Assembly (NCBI GenBank): GCA_017795105.1
Contig: CP051247.1
Coordinates: 992,001-1,056,000, forward strand
Reading direction: 5' to 3'
DNA length: 64,000 bases
DNA from: Planctomycetaceae bacterium
Lineage (GTDB): Bacteria > Planctomycetota > Planctomycetia > Planctomycetales > Planctomycetaceae
A model generated the notes under the pieces. That model did not search any database and was not told where the DNA came from. It saw only the letters and a program-made list of their open reading frames with translations. Below are positions 16,701 through 26,246 of this stretch, piece after piece (the stretch's first letter is position 1; the number at the start of each line of letters is the position of its first letter). A program made the position numbers and the translations under genes.

Positions 16701-19136
16701 ATGGATTTGCGCATGTGCCCGTCCTGCAAGCAGTCGGTGCTGGACGACGAGGCTCAGGTCTGTCCGTTCTGCGGCGCGGCGATGGATGGGTCATCCGGTC
16801 CGTCGAAAGCGCCTGCGAAGCCAGCCGCGAAAAAGCCGGAGAAAAAAGAGCCCGCAGCCGCGGCCGCACCGGCTGCCACCACCACCTCGGCTGACGAAGA
16901 TCCGTTTGCAGTTAAACCGAAGAAGGCACCGAAGGCGATTCGCCTGCAGCGAAAACCAACCGCCAAAATCAACTATCGAGTCGTCTGTCCGATGTGCGAC
17001 ACGAACGGTTTCGGCACGCCAGCCGTGGCCGGGAAACAAGTTCGCTGCCCGAATCCAGACTGTCTGATGCCGGTCTTCGTCGCTCCGGAGATCAAGAAGG
17101 AAGAACCGCCCCCGCCGCCAAAACCGATCGTTACACCGGTCCGTGTGTTCGCACTCGTGGCCGTTCTGGTGATGGGAGGAATTGCGGGTTACTTCTATTC
17201 CCAGCTTCCTCCCGCCGATCCACCGGCTCCGGAAGACGATCCGCTGATTGCCACTCCCGATATCAACCAGAACGTGAGCCCGGAAACAACAACGACCCCC
17301 GAAGTGCCCGAACCTCCTCCGACACCGGAACCGGTTGACGTCGCCGCTCTGCAGAAGACGATTCTCGAGGGCAGCATCGATGCGGCTCTGCAGCGGAACA
17401 ACAACCGCAGCAAGCCATTCTGTCGTCAGCTGAACGCCGAAGCCTTTGCCGAAGCTGGAGATATCGCGGGAGCACTGAAGGAGCTCGACGCTCTCGATCG
17501 ACTTGAGATGAACGTCGATTTCATGAAGATCACTCCCCTGGCCCGCATTGGCTGGCTGCATCTGGAGAATGACAACAAAGCCGGAGCCATGAAAATGGCC
17601 GATCAGGCAATCGAGCATTCCGAACAGTTGCCGCGAGCAGGAGCAGAAGCGGTTCGTCATGCTGTCGCTCTCGGCACGCTGCTGATCGCCTTGGAACGCT
17701 ATGAAGAAGCCCGCGCTCTGATGGAGACTCGGGAAGACGTTCAGGACGTGACACAATCGGCGGCCCGTGTGGCCATGGTGATTGAGGATCAGACCTTTGC
17801 TCTGGCGGACAGTTACGACTGGCTGCCGCGTATTCGCTGGACTTCACCGCTTACGCTGGCCACGGCTTACTCGGCGGCCTATCGCGGCTACACGGCTCAG
17901 GCGACTGCCTTTGTCGATGCGATTCTTGACGCCGAGCGAAAAAGCGAAGCTCTGGCAGGACTCGCCACGGGACTGGCACATCGAGCCGCGATGAAAGGCG
18001 AAGACTTCAGCGTCGACAGTGTGCCTGCGTTCGCCGACCTGAACGAACAGGATCGGAACCGGGCGCTGGGGCAGGCCCTGCAGTCTCTTCCTGAAGGGGC
18101 GGCTGCAACGGCACTGAGTGAAGGCATTTCAACGCGAATCGCTGACTGGAAAGCCCCTGCTCCTTACGAGATCCCGGCATTCCGTCAGATCTACGATGGC
18201 GAGTTCACCTTCGGCACACCGGAGAGTCGAGCTGCCGCTCACACGCATCTCTTGCTCGCCCGGTATCTGGCCTCAACCGGAAAGAATGCCGAAGCCTGGC
18301 AGCAGGTTCAGTCGGCTCTGGGCTACACTGCGACTCTGGGCCCCACCCGGGTCGAGGCCGATGATCTGTTGCGTGATGTCGAGCGGAACCGAAGTTCCAT
18401 TCAGTCTCGCCTCGCCACAGAGCTCAACCTGACCGAACTGATCCGGCAACGGTCTGCGTTCAACCGCTATCGCAACAATGCGGGCACGATCTCGGATCGG
18501 GCTCAGCAGCGGTACGACCTCGAAGCTCTCGTGTATGAAGTCGCGATTGAATGGGGCCTGGCCGAGCAGTACTTCCAGACCCTGCAGTCCGGGTCCTCCG
18601 AGGGGTCGAACATTGACCATATCACCGAACAGTCGCTGGCCGATGACCTGACGCACGCGTTGCAGCAGGCCGGAAACCAGGAGGCCGTCACAGCGATGCA
18701 GCAGAAGTATCCGGCAGCTTCGAAGATCACTCCGGCTCTGAAAAACAGGCTGGAGATCGAACGATTGCTCGACGCCGGCAATGTCGCTGGAGTGCGGGAG
18801 TTGCTGCGTCAAATTCCAGAGGACAACCGCGAACCGCTGATCGATCTGCGATACGCCTGCGAACTGGCGAAAGAGCAGCCTGTCGGAGTCGTTCTGGAAT
18901 GGAATGGGAACATTTCCTCGCTGACCGAGCAGGAACTGGCGTACCGTTTCACCGCCGTGGTGATGACGCGACGAGGTGAGGTTGAGGAGTACTGGAACGA
19001 GAGCCTGCGGCAAAATCTCTCCGCGACCGAGATGTGCTCCCGCAACCTCGGCCTGATGGAAGGGCTCAATTCCACAGACGCTTACGATGTAACGCCAGCC
19101 GTCGTCCCTGCTCCCAAGCCGAAGACGACCCCCTGA
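16701..19136 (+). CDS. Large zinc-ribbon membrane protein of unknown function
   Basis: An 811-residue protein in three parts. Residues 1-30 are a zinc ribbon (C-PS-C ... C-PF-C). After a low-complexity Ala/Lys/Pro linker, a second Cys-rich module follows (VVCPMCDTNG...CPNPDC, about residues 98-125). One hydrophobic segment (about 150-175, VFALVAVLVMGGIAGYFY) is followed by a Pro/Thr-rich linker and about 600 residues of predicted helices, several resembling TPR units (AGALKELDALDRL, ALERYEEARALMETRED). With both zinc ribbons before the segment, they are probably cytoplasmic and the helical part periplasmic. AAGGA lies 8 bases before ATG 16701. No enzyme motif was found. The function is unknown; scaffolding is only a guess. 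Confidence 0.8.
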   Translation: MDLRMCPSCKQSVLDDEAQVCPFCGAAMDGSSGPSKAPAKPAAKKPEKKEPAAAAAPAATTTSADEDPFAVKPKKAPKAIRLQRKPTAKINYRVVCPMCDTNGFGTPAVAGKQVRCPNPDCLMPVFVAPEIKKEEPPPPPKPIVTPVRVFALVAVLVMGGIAGYFYSQLPPADPPAPEDDPLIATPDINQNVSPETTTTPEVPEPPPTPEPVDVAALQKTILEGSIDAALQRNNNRSKPFCRQLNAEAFAEAGDIAGALKELDALDRLEMNVDFMKITPLARIGWLHLENDNKAGAMKMADQAIEHSEQLPRAGAEAVRHAVALGTLLIALERYEEARALMETREDVQDVTQSAARVAMVIEDQTFALADSYDWLPRIRWTSPLTLATAYSAAYRGYTAQATAFVDAILDAERKSEALAGLATGLAHRAAMKGEDFSVDSVPAFADLNEQDRNRALGQALQSLPEGAAATALSEGISTRIADWKAPAPYEIPAFRQIYDGEFTFGTPESRAAAHTHLLLARYLASTGKNAEAWQQVQSALGYTATLGPTRVEADDLLRDVERNRSSIQSRLATELNLTELIRQRSAFNRYRNNAGTISDRAQQRYDLEALVYEVAIEWGLAEQYFQTLQSGSSEGSNIDHITEQSLADDLTHALQQAGNQEAVTAMQQKYPAASKITPALKNRLEIERLLDAGNVAGVRELLRQIPEDNREPLIDLRYACELAKEQPVGVVLEWNGNISSLTEQELAYRFTAVVMTRRGEVEEYWNESLRQNLSATEMCSRNLGLMEGLNSTDAYDVTPAVVPAPKPKTTP

Positions 19137-19426
19137 CTGCATTGAGGCAGATCCGGGATGAGGGCAGAATCAGACTTGTTCAGCCGATTTTTGATCCGAC
19201 AATGGAATGAACGCGGCATGAACCTCCGCTGCCAAGCCAGGCAGACGGGGCAACTTTCAGCCTCCATGGGGGAATTGAGAGGGGCAAATCCTCTCTTTTC
19301 CCCATTCTTCGGATTCAATACACTTATCGGCAATCCACGACCATCCCGGCCTGATGGGTCCAGACTGCGTCTCGACTTCGCCGGACTTCGGGATCTCTGC
19401 CAATGGACTGCGAACGCGAGACAACT

Positions 19427-21148
19427 ATGGAAAACGTGATGAAGACCATCGTGAAATGGACCTCAGACTGCCGGACCGGACTGCTGGCAGGGTTGTTGGC
19501 GGGACTGGTATTCTCAGCCGCCCCGACGAGCGAACTTGTCGCTCAGGACAAAGAGAACCGCATCAGCTATGTCATCAGCAACGCCGATGGCCTGCTGGCT
19601 GATGTCGAATATATGGTCAAGGATCTGGCCGGTCGCACGAAGACCTGGAACGAACTGATCAAAGAGAATATCGATCTGTTCCTCGAAGGGGTTGATCGCG
19701 AAGAGCCTGTCCGCATCGACATGATGTTCGATCAAGAATCGGGCGAGTACTACCGTCCGTTCTTCCCCGTTTCCGACCTGGACGGTTTCCGGAACAACGT
19801 CGATGCCTTCGGGATCTCGGTGAAGCGAATCGGCAAGGATGTTTACAGTCTGTCGAACGCATTCGACGGATTCATGAAGTTCTCCGAAGATTATGGCATC
19901 TTCATTCCAACCGACTACCGGGAGCTTGTTGACCCGGATGCTCCGGCCATTATCGATCCGATTCAGGCTTTGCTCGATGCCGAATACGATGCCGGCGTTC
20001 TGATTGATCACGACGCGGCCGGTATGGAACAGCGTCGCAGCAGTCTGGCCGAAGTTCGCAAGCAGGTTCTGGCCGGAATCAAGAAAAAATCGACCGAGTC
20101 CCCGGAAGAGTTCGAGTATCGCAAACTGCTCGCGCTCAACCGCATTCTTGAGTTCGAAACGCTCTACGTTGAGATTCAGCGACTTGAAGCAGGCTGGATT
20201 ACCGATCCGGCCAACCGTTCCGGTGTCGGCACGCTCAACATTTCCGGGATTGAAGGAACGGTGCTGGCCGAAACCTTCGCGAAGATTCCCGACCTGAAGA
20301 CCCGCTTTCATGTCGTGCCCCCGGTCAAGGATTTCGTCGCTTCGGGTGACATGCTCTACCCGATCGATGCTCCGCACCAGGAACGATTCACCTCAACAAT
20401 CAAAGCGTTCCAGCCGATCGCCGAACAGAAGATCGACCGCAAGGATGACCTGAACGCCGATCAGAAGAAAGCCGCCAAGGAAGCCGTCGACAAGACCGTC
20501 AAGATTCTCGAAAAGGGTATCGCGATGGGCGTCTTCGACGGGTTCATCGAAATGCGAAAAGCCGAACCCGGCAAGAGCGAATCGCTGCACGAAGCGGTCG
20601 TCGGTCTTCGAGCCACCTCGGGGCGCGACATTGACGAAGTCGTGAAGCTCTTGCCGCAGATTCGCGATACATTCAAGGCCAAAGTCGATTCCGAAACCGT
20701 AGGCGATTACCACATTCATGAAGTCGTCCTGGAATCGAATGTGCCGCCGATGATCGACTCCCTGTTTGGGACGCCGTGTCATATCTTCCTGGCAACCAGC
20801 GACGACATGGTCCTTTTCAGTATCGGCGAGAAATCATTGCCATGGCTCAAGGAAACGCTTGAGCTGGTCACCAAGTCGACCGAAGAAAAGACTCCGGAAC
20901 TGTTCCTGGAGTTCAAAGGACATGTCGGTCCGTTCGCCAAGGCCCTGAGTGCCCGCAAGCCGAACCAGGATCTGGTCAAGTTCCGCGACGCCGTCATCGA
21001 AGCCTTCTCCGAGAAGTACACCGACGACTATATCGAGATGACCGACAAGTACGTCGATGGGGAGATCAAAGGCACGCTCAACGCTGAGCCTGGCCTTCTT
21101 CGTCTGCTCGGCATTATGGTCGCGAACTTTGCCGAAGAGAATCTCTAG
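19427..21148 (+). CDS. Secreted protein of unknown function
   Basis: About 573 residues with an N-terminal signal peptide (hydrophobic stretch TGLLAGLLAGLVFSAAP, probable cut after VAQ) and a long mature part rich in charged residues. The segments SYVISNADGLLADVEYMV and a C-terminal VDSETVGDYHIHEVVLESNV...GTPCHIFLATSDDMVLFSIGE suggest alternating helical and beta regions, as in other large planctomycete exported proteins, but no known domain was recognised. Start choice is uncertain: ATG codons at 19403, 19427 and 19439 are all in frame and all keep the signal peptide. A strong terminator follows 25 bases after the stop, so the gene is probably transcribed alone. Confidence 0.8.
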   Translation: MENVMKTIVKWTSDCRTGLLAGLLAGLVFSAAPTSELVAQDKENRISYVISNADGLLADVEYMVKDLAGRTKTWNELIKENIDLFLEGVDREEPVRIDMMFDQESGEYYRPFFPVSDLDGFRNNVDAFGISVKRIGKDVYSLSNAFDGFMKFSEDYGIFIPTDYRELVDPDAPAIIDPIQALLDAEYDAGVLIDHDAAGMEQRRSSLAEVRKQVLAGIKKKSTESPEEFEYRKLLALNRILEFETLYVEIQRLEAGWITDPANRSGVGTLNISGIEGTVLAETFAKIPDLKTRFHVVPPVKDFVASGDMLYPIDAPHQERFTSTIKAFQPIAEQKIDRKDDLNADQKKAAKEAVDKTVKILEKGIAMGVFDGFIEMRKAEPGKSESLHEAVVGLRATSGRDIDEVVKLLPQIRDTFKAKVDSETVGDYHIHEVVLESNVPPMIDSLFGTPCHIFLATSDDMVLFSIGEKSLPWLKETLELVTKSTEEKTPELFLEFKGHVGPFAKALSARKPNQDLVKFRDAVIEAFSEKYTDDYIEMTDKYVDGEIKGTLNAEPGLLRLLGIMVANFAEENL

Positions 21149-21172
21149 GCGTCGCGATCTCCGATGAAACCA

Positions 21173-21208
21173 AAGCCGGCTGCTCATCTGAAGCAGACCG
21201 GCTTTTTT
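21173..21208 (+). terminator. Rho-independent terminator
   Basis: Stem AAGCCGG / CCGGCTT with an inner TGCT...AGCA pair, followed by TTTTTTC. It lies 25 bases after the stop of the secreted-protein gene at 19427. Confidence 0.88.
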
Positions 21209-21321
21209 CTTTGCGCAGACAACAGGGCGGGCTCCTGAGCCGTGCTGGACATCGGCGGATGGGCATGAAATAATCAGTAACTCTGCATGTTTATTTCCAC
21301 TGACGATTAAGGCCCCTGCTG

Positions 21322-23451
21322 ATGAAATTGATTCTCGCCGCACCGCCCGCTCTGGCTCTGCGATCGCTCTGCTCCCTAGCGACCGCGTTGCTTCTGATTC
21401 TCGCCGGCACGAACGTTCGCGCCGCTGAAAAACCTGTTGAAGCCGATGTCATCATCTACGGAGGAACCTCCGCCGGAGTTGCGGCTGCCGTCCAACTCCA
21501 TCGCATGGGGAAATCGTCGGTCATCATTGAACCGTCTCAACACCTGGGGGGACTTTCCTCCGGTGGACTGGGCTGGACCGATTCCGGAAACAAGGCGGTC
21601 ATCGGTGGCGTCTCGCTCGAGTTCTATAAGCGAGTCAAAGACGAATACGACAAGGAAGTAACCTGGAAGTGGCAGGATTCAGAGGACTACTCTCGATACT
21701 CGCCCGAAGCCGAAGCGATCTGGGTCTTTGAGCCTCATATTGCCGAACGGGTCTTCAACAACTGGGTTAAGGAAACGAAGACCCCGGTCTATCTGGGCGA
21801 ACGTCTCGACCTGAAGGATGGAGTGACCGTTGAAGATGGTCAGATCACGGAAATCCGCATGGAATCAGGTCTGGCGTTTCGCGGAACGATCTTCATCGAT
21901 ACCACCTATGAAGGCGACCTGATGGCCAAGGCGGGCGTCACGTATACCGTCGGCCGTGAAGCCAACGATCTGTACGGCGAGACTCTCAACGGCGTGCAGA
22001 AAGCCCGCACCATCAGCCACCAGTTTGAGCACAAGATCAGCCCGTATCGCATTCCGGGCAATCCCTCCAGTGGGCTGCTTCCGGGTGTGCATGGCGACGA
22101 TCCCGGCGAAGATGGTACCGGCGATCATCGCGTTCAGGCCTATTGCTTCCGCATGTGCCTGTCGAATCATCCAGAGAATCGAGTCCCCTTCCCGAAACCG
22201 GAACAGTACGATCCGGAACGTTACGAACTGCTGGCTCGCGTTCTGGAAGCGGGCTGGGACCGCGTTTTTCAGAAGTTCGACGTCATTCCCAACCGGAAGA
22301 CCGACACGAACAACCACGGCCCCTTCTCCACCGATAACATCGGGATGAACTACGACTATCCCGATGGCGATTATGAAACCCGCGAACAGATCATCGAAGA
22401 GCATCGTAATTACCAGCAGGGACTGATGTGGTTCCTGGCCAATGACACTCGTGTTCCGTCTGAGATTCAGACGCGGATCCGTCAGTGGGGACTGGCCGCC
22501 GATGAATTCCAGGATAACGGAAACTGGCCGCATCAGATCTACGTTCGCGAAGCCCGCCGGATGGTTTCCGACTTCGTCATGACCGAACTGCACCTGCGTG
22601 CCAAGAAGCCGACACCGGAATCGATCGGCATGGGATCCTATAACATGGACTCCCACAATGTTCAGCGGTACGTGACTGAAGACGGCTATGCTCGCAACGA
22701 AGGCGACATCCAGATCAACCCGGGTGGTCCCTACCCCGTCAGCTATCGCGCGATCGTTCCGCCGAAGAAGGAATGCGAGAACCTGCTGGTCCCGGTTTGC
22801 CTGTCGTCTTCCCACATTGCCTACGGTTCGATTCGCATGGAGCCCGTCTTCATGATTCTCGCCCAGTCGGCTGCCACTGCTGCCAGCCAGGCAATCGACA
22901 ACAAGATTGCGGTTCAGGATGTGAAGTACGAAGAGCTTCAGAAGAAGCTGCTCGAAGACGGTCAGGTCCTGGAGTACTCGGGCCCGCGCCGCCAGCCGCG
23001 CGTCGGTATCGATCCGAAGTCGCTGGACGGTATCGTGATCGACAATACGGAAGCCAAAGTTAACGGACTCTGGCAGCACAGCACCTCCTCTCCGGTCTTC
23101 ATTGGCGTCGACTATCTGCATAACGAAGAATACGGCAGCCCCGAGAAATCGGTGACTTTCGAGTTCCTGGTCCCTCAGGAGGGAGAGTACGACGTTCGAC
23201 TCGGCTATCCTTCCAACCCGAACCGGGCCAGCAATGTGACTGTTGACATCGAAAGCAAGACGGGCAAGTCGAGCACGAATGTGAACCAGAAAAAGACGCC
23301 GCCGATTTCGAACGCGTTCGTCTCTCTGGGAGCCTACGAGTTTTCACCCAAGTCGCCGGGACGCGTTACGATTCAGACCGAGAACGCCAACGGCTACGTG
23401 ATTGCCGATGCCGTCTGGATTGTTCGCGTTGATGCCGATGAGAACAAGTAA
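21322..23451 (+). CDS. Secreted FAD-dependent oxidoreductase with C-terminal golvesin-like domain
   Basis: A 709-residue exported flavoprotein. A signal peptide (1-33, cut near VRAAEK) is followed by a Rossmann FAD-binding start, ADVIIYGGTSAGVAAAVQL, and HLGGLSSGGLGWTD, the FAD_oxidored (PF12831) pattern. Its central part has CFRMCLSNHPENRVPF and ESIGMGSYNMDSHNVQRY, then IRMEPVFMILAQSAATAASQA, which closes the FAD site. The last 140 residues (KVNGLWQHSTSSPVFIG ... YDVRLGYPSNPNRASNV) look like a golvesin/xanthan-lyase-type carbohydrate-binding beta-sandwich. Such fusions are common among planctomycete exported proteins, probably acting on polysaccharides, but the substrate is unknown. Terminators flank the gene on both sides, so it is monocistronic. 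Confidence 0.9.
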   Translation: MKLILAAPPALALRSLCSLATALLLILAGTNVRAAEKPVEADVIIYGGTSAGVAAAVQLHRMGKSSVIIEPSQHLGGLSSGGLGWTDSGNKAVIGGVSLEFYKRVKDEYDKEVTWKWQDSEDYSRYSPEAEAIWVFEPHIAERVFNNWVKETKTPVYLGERLDLKDGVTVEDGQITEIRMESGLAFRGTIFIDTTYEGDLMAKAGVTYTVGREANDLYGETLNGVQKARTISHQFEHKISPYRIPGNPSSGLLPGVHGDDPGEDGTGDHRVQAYCFRMCLSNHPENRVPFPKPEQYDPERYELLARVLEAGWDRVFQKFDVIPNRKTDTNNHGPFSTDNIGMNYDYPDGDYETREQIIEEHRNYQQGLMWFLANDTRVPSEIQTRIRQWGLAADEFQDNGNWPHQIYVREARRMVSDFVMTELHLRAKKPTPESIGMGSYNMDSHNVQRYVTEDGYARNEGDIQINPGGPYPVSYRAIVPPKKECENLLVPVCLSSSHIAYGSIRMEPVFMILAQSAATAASQAIDNKIAVQDVKYEELQKKLLEDGQVLEYSGPRRQPRVGIDPKSLDGIVIDNTEAKVNGLWQHSTSSPVFIGVDYLHNEEYGSPEKSVTFEFLVPQEGEYDVRLGYPSNPNRASNVTVDIESKTGKSSTNVNQKKTPPISNAFVSLGAYEFSPKSPGRVTIQTENANGYVIADAVWIVRVDADENK

Positions 23452-23470
23452 GTGAATTGACCAGGCCTTC

Positions 23471-23503
23471 GCTCCGCCGATTCGATCTCGACGTCGGCGG
23501 AGC
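23471..23503 (+). terminator. Hairpin after the FAD oxidoreductase gene
   Basis: A perfect 10-base inverted repeat, GCTCCGCCGA / TCGGCGGAGC, with a 13-base loop and TTTTC some ten bases on. It lies 19 bases after the stop codon. Confidence 0.6.
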
Positions 23504-23669
23504 CGTTGGCTAATTTTCTGACCGATCTGCCATTCGGCTTCATCGATCGATCTTCCGCATCAAGATTTGGTCAGAGTCCCGCGGAATCTTAACGCGTTTC
23601 TTCATATTTCACTCGATAGATCTCACTCGATCATCATCTCTCTTCTTTTGAATCCAGTCGGGGTAAGTC

Positions 23670-25187
23670 ATGGGTGGCTCAGGCAACAGGGACAGGACCG
23701 TCGCCGAAGGCAAAACCGAGTCATCGGAAAATCCGCCCTCCGCGCAGAAGACGAAGAAGCAGAAGGTCCAAAAGCTTGGCGATTTTGAACTGGTTCGCAA
23801 ACTCGGTCAGGGTGGCATGGGAGCAGTTTATCTGGCTCATCAGATCAGCCTCGACCGGAAGTGTGCGCTCAAGGTGATGTCCTCTCAGTTGTCGCAGAAG
23901 AAGGACTTCGTCGAGCGATTTATTCGCGAGGCCCGCGTGGGGGCCAAAATCGAACATCCCAATGTCGTCCGCTGTTACGCCGTCGGCGAACACAAGAACA
24001 TCTATTTCGCCGCTCTCGAATTCATCGACGGCGCGAGCATGCAGGACTGGATCAAGAAACTCGGAACGCTCGAAGTCGGCGACGCGGTCCATATTACTAT
24101 CGTCTGCGCTCAGGCGCTCGGCCATGCTCACAAGATGAACCTGATTCATCGCGACATCAAACCCGACAACATTCTGGTCACGAAGAACGGCATGGTGAAA
24201 GTTGCCGACCTTGGTCTGGCCAAGGCGGTTGATGACGACCAGTCGATGACACAATCCGGCACCGGCATGGGGACGCCACTCTATATGCCGCCTGAGCAGG
24301 CGCGGAACGCGAAGTACGTCGACCAGCGAAGCGACATCTACGCACTCGGCTGCACGTTGTACCGCTATCTCACGGGTGCCCCGCCCTTCAAAGCCGACTC
24401 CACCATGGAGCTGATCCTCGCCAAGGAGAACTCGAAATACACGCCAGCTGCGAAGATCAACAAGGCGATTCCGGAGAAACTCGACCTGATCATCGACAAA
24501 ATGATGGCCAAAGACCCAAAGCATCGTTACCAAACGTGCGATGAACTTCTGGCTGACCTGATGCCGCTCGGGCTGGAGAATGCTTCGCTGAGCTTTATCG
24601 ACTCCAATGAAAAGTTCGTGCTCGGAGCCGCTTCTTCCGGCGTTTCTTCAGCCGCAATTACTCCTCCGGCAAAGAACTACCAGCCCGAGGTCAGCGTTCC
24701 CAAAACATCCCGCGAAGAAGCAGCCGAGCAGAAACGAGCCGCCGCCCGCGCTCAACGAGATACCTGGATCGTTCGCTTCAAGGACCGGACCGGGAAATTG
24801 CAAACTCAGAAGATGAAGGCCGATCAAATCCATCGAGGACTCGCCACTCAGCTTCTCGACGAAACGGCCCAGCTTTCACGGGGGAAAGATGCTCCTTCGG
24901 TCCCTATCGGCTCGGTCAAGGAGTTCCGCGATCAAGTCGGTGAACTGCTGTTGAAGAAGAAGGATCGCAACAAGAAGCAGGAGATCAAATCGATCTACGA
25001 GAAGATCGATCGCCAGCACAAACGACGCAAATGGTGGCGGGTGCTGGAAAACATCAAGGAAGGTACCTTCGGCTGGATCAGTCTGGTGATCTGGCTGGCT
25101 CTGGTGAGCGGTGTCGGCTACGGAATCTACCTCGGCGTCCCGATGGCGTGGCAGCTGATTGCGGACAACTTCGGTCTGACGCAATAA
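23670..25187 (+). CDS. Membrane-anchored Ser/Thr protein kinase (Hanks type)
   Basis: A 505-residue kinase. The catalytic domain (about residues 38-300) has the glycine-rich loop LGQGGMGAVYLA (45-56), the ATP-anchoring Lys68 in CALKVM, the catalytic loop HRDIKPDN with Asp162, and DLG (180-182) in place of the usual DFG. GTPLYMPPEQ is the end of the activation segment. The MTQSGTG before it offers likely autophosphorylation sites. After a basic, Ala-rich linker comes a charged region (RDTWIVRFKDRTGKLQTQKM) with predicted helices, and a single C-terminal membrane segment (about 467-490). The kinase therefore faces the cytoplasm with almost no external part, so any signal must be internal or come through partners. 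Targets are unknown; the PP2C phosphatase at 2383 is a possible antagonist. Confidence 0.94.
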   Translation: MGGSGNRDRTVAEGKTESSENPPSAQKTKKQKVQKLGDFELVRKLGQGGMGAVYLAHQISLDRKCALKVMSSQLSQKKDFVERFIREARVGAKIEHPNVVRCYAVGEHKNIYFAALEFIDGASMQDWIKKLGTLEVGDAVHITIVCAQALGHAHKMNLIHRDIKPDNILVTKNGMVKVADLGLAKAVDDDQSMTQSGTGMGTPLYMPPEQARNAKYVDQRSDIYALGCTLYRYLTGAPPFKADSTMELILAKENSKYTPAAKINKAIPEKLDLIIDKMMAKDPKHRYQTCDELLADLMPLGLENASLSFIDSNEKFVLGAASSGVSSAAITPPAKNYQPEVSVPKTSREEAAEQKRAAARAQRDTWIVRFKDRTGKLQTQKMKADQIHRGLATQLLDETAQLSRGKDAPSVPIGSVKEFRDQVGELLLKKKDRNKKQEIKSIYEKIDRQHKRRKWWRVLENIKEGTFGWISLVIWLALVSGVGYGIYLGVPMAWQLIADNFGLTQ

Positions 25188-25238
25188 TAGAAGCGTTGCG
25201 AAAAGATCTCAGCGAGCCTCAGTTCCGAGCCCATCGTT

Positions 25239-25306
25239 CGACTGAGTAGCGACGTATGAGCGATTGAAGGCCTGCAAATAACCAGCTCATGTCGCTGAAG
25301 GCCGCT
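25239..25306. repeat. 68-bp hairpin repeat, copy 1
   Basis: Aligns without gaps to 63932-63999 with about 12 mismatches. Both copies can fold: here AGCGAC...TGAGC pairs with GCTCA...GTCGCT. The loop motif TGCAAATRACCA is shared. It lies 51 bases after the kinase stop and ends 27 bases before the ddl ATG. Confidence 0.7.
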
Positions 25307-25333
25307 CCTGTTATCCGAAGTCAGAGCTCGCAA

Positions 25334-26245
25334 ATGGATGTCATCGTACTGGCTGGCGGCTCATCCGCCGAACGGGAAGTCAGCCTGAAAAGTGGTGCCG
25401 CCACCGCGGCTGCACTGCAGGCCCGCGGTCACCAAGTTACGGTCTGGGATCCGGCCGAGGTCGATTTGACCAACACTTCGATCCGGCCCGATCAGCTCGT
25501 CTTCATCGCCCTGCACGGCACCTTCGGCGAAGACGGTCAACTCCAGCGACTTCTTGAGAAACGAATGCTTCGCTACACCGGAAGCAATTCGTTCGCTTCC
25601 GAGACCGCTTTCGAGAAGCTGCGGACGAAACAACTTCTTAAAGAACATGGCCTGCTGACGCCCGACTGGCTCACGCATTCCCTCAAAGAGAGTCAGCTTC
25701 AGGAGACAGACGCCACTCTTACGTGGCCGGTTGTCGTGAAACCGAATGCACAAGGATCGAGCGTCGGTGTTTCCATCATCCAGAGTCCTGACGAACTCGC
25801 GGCCGCCGTCAACGAAGCTCTCCACTACGACTCAACTGTTCTGATCGAAAACTACATCCATGGGACCGAATGGACGGTCTCCGTCTTCGAAGATCGTGCG
25901 CTGCCGCCGATTCGCATTCAACCACGAGAACGGTTCTACGATTACGAGGCGAAGTACCATTCCCCGGAAACCACCTACGACGTCGTGACCACGGATGATG
26001 CCACTGTGCAGCGACTGAAGGAAGCCGCTCTTCAGGCGTGTCGTCTCATCGGCACGTCAGGACTGGCTCGCGTCGATCTGATTCTGGACCAGAAGCAGCG
26101 TCCCTGGATCCTCGAAGTCAACACGCTTCCGGGCCTCACGGAACGCAGCCTCGCTCCGAAAGCCGCCGCCGCGATCGGATGGAGCTATGAAGACCTCTGC
26201 GAACGGATCTGCCACGCTGCGATCGGCGAACGACGGAGCGTATGA
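25334..26245 (+). CDS. ddl: D-alanine--D-alanine ligase
   Basis: ATP-grasp ligase making the D-Ala-D-Ala dipeptide for peptidoglycan. The 303-residue product has the expected landmarks: GGSSAEREVSLKSG near the N-terminus (substrate Glu and Ser), HGTFGEDG, the ATP-binding KPNAQGSSVGVS loop and the metal-binding EVNTLPGLTERSLAPKAA. Length is normal. An in-frame ATG at 25289 would add 15 residues lying inside the 68-bp repeat and not found in the family, so ATG 25334 is preferred. The rest of the mur cluster is absent, so ddl is separated here. It converges on the small gene at 26247 with only one base between stops. Confidence 0.94.
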   Translation: MDVIVLAGGSSAEREVSLKSGAATAAALQARGHQVTVWDPAEVDLTNTSIRPDQLVFIALHGTFGEDGQLQRLLEKRMLRYTGSNSFASETAFEKLRTKQLLKEHGLLTPDWLTHSLKESQLQETDATLTWPVVVKPNAQGSSVGVSIIQSPDELAAAVNEALHYDSTVLIENYIHGTEWTVSVFEDRALPPIRIQPRERFYDYEAKYHSPETTYDVVTTDDATVQRLKEAALQACRLIGTSGLARVDLILDQKQRPWILEVNTLPGLTERSLAPKAAAAIGWSYEDLCERICHAAIGERRSV

Positions 26246-26246
26246 G

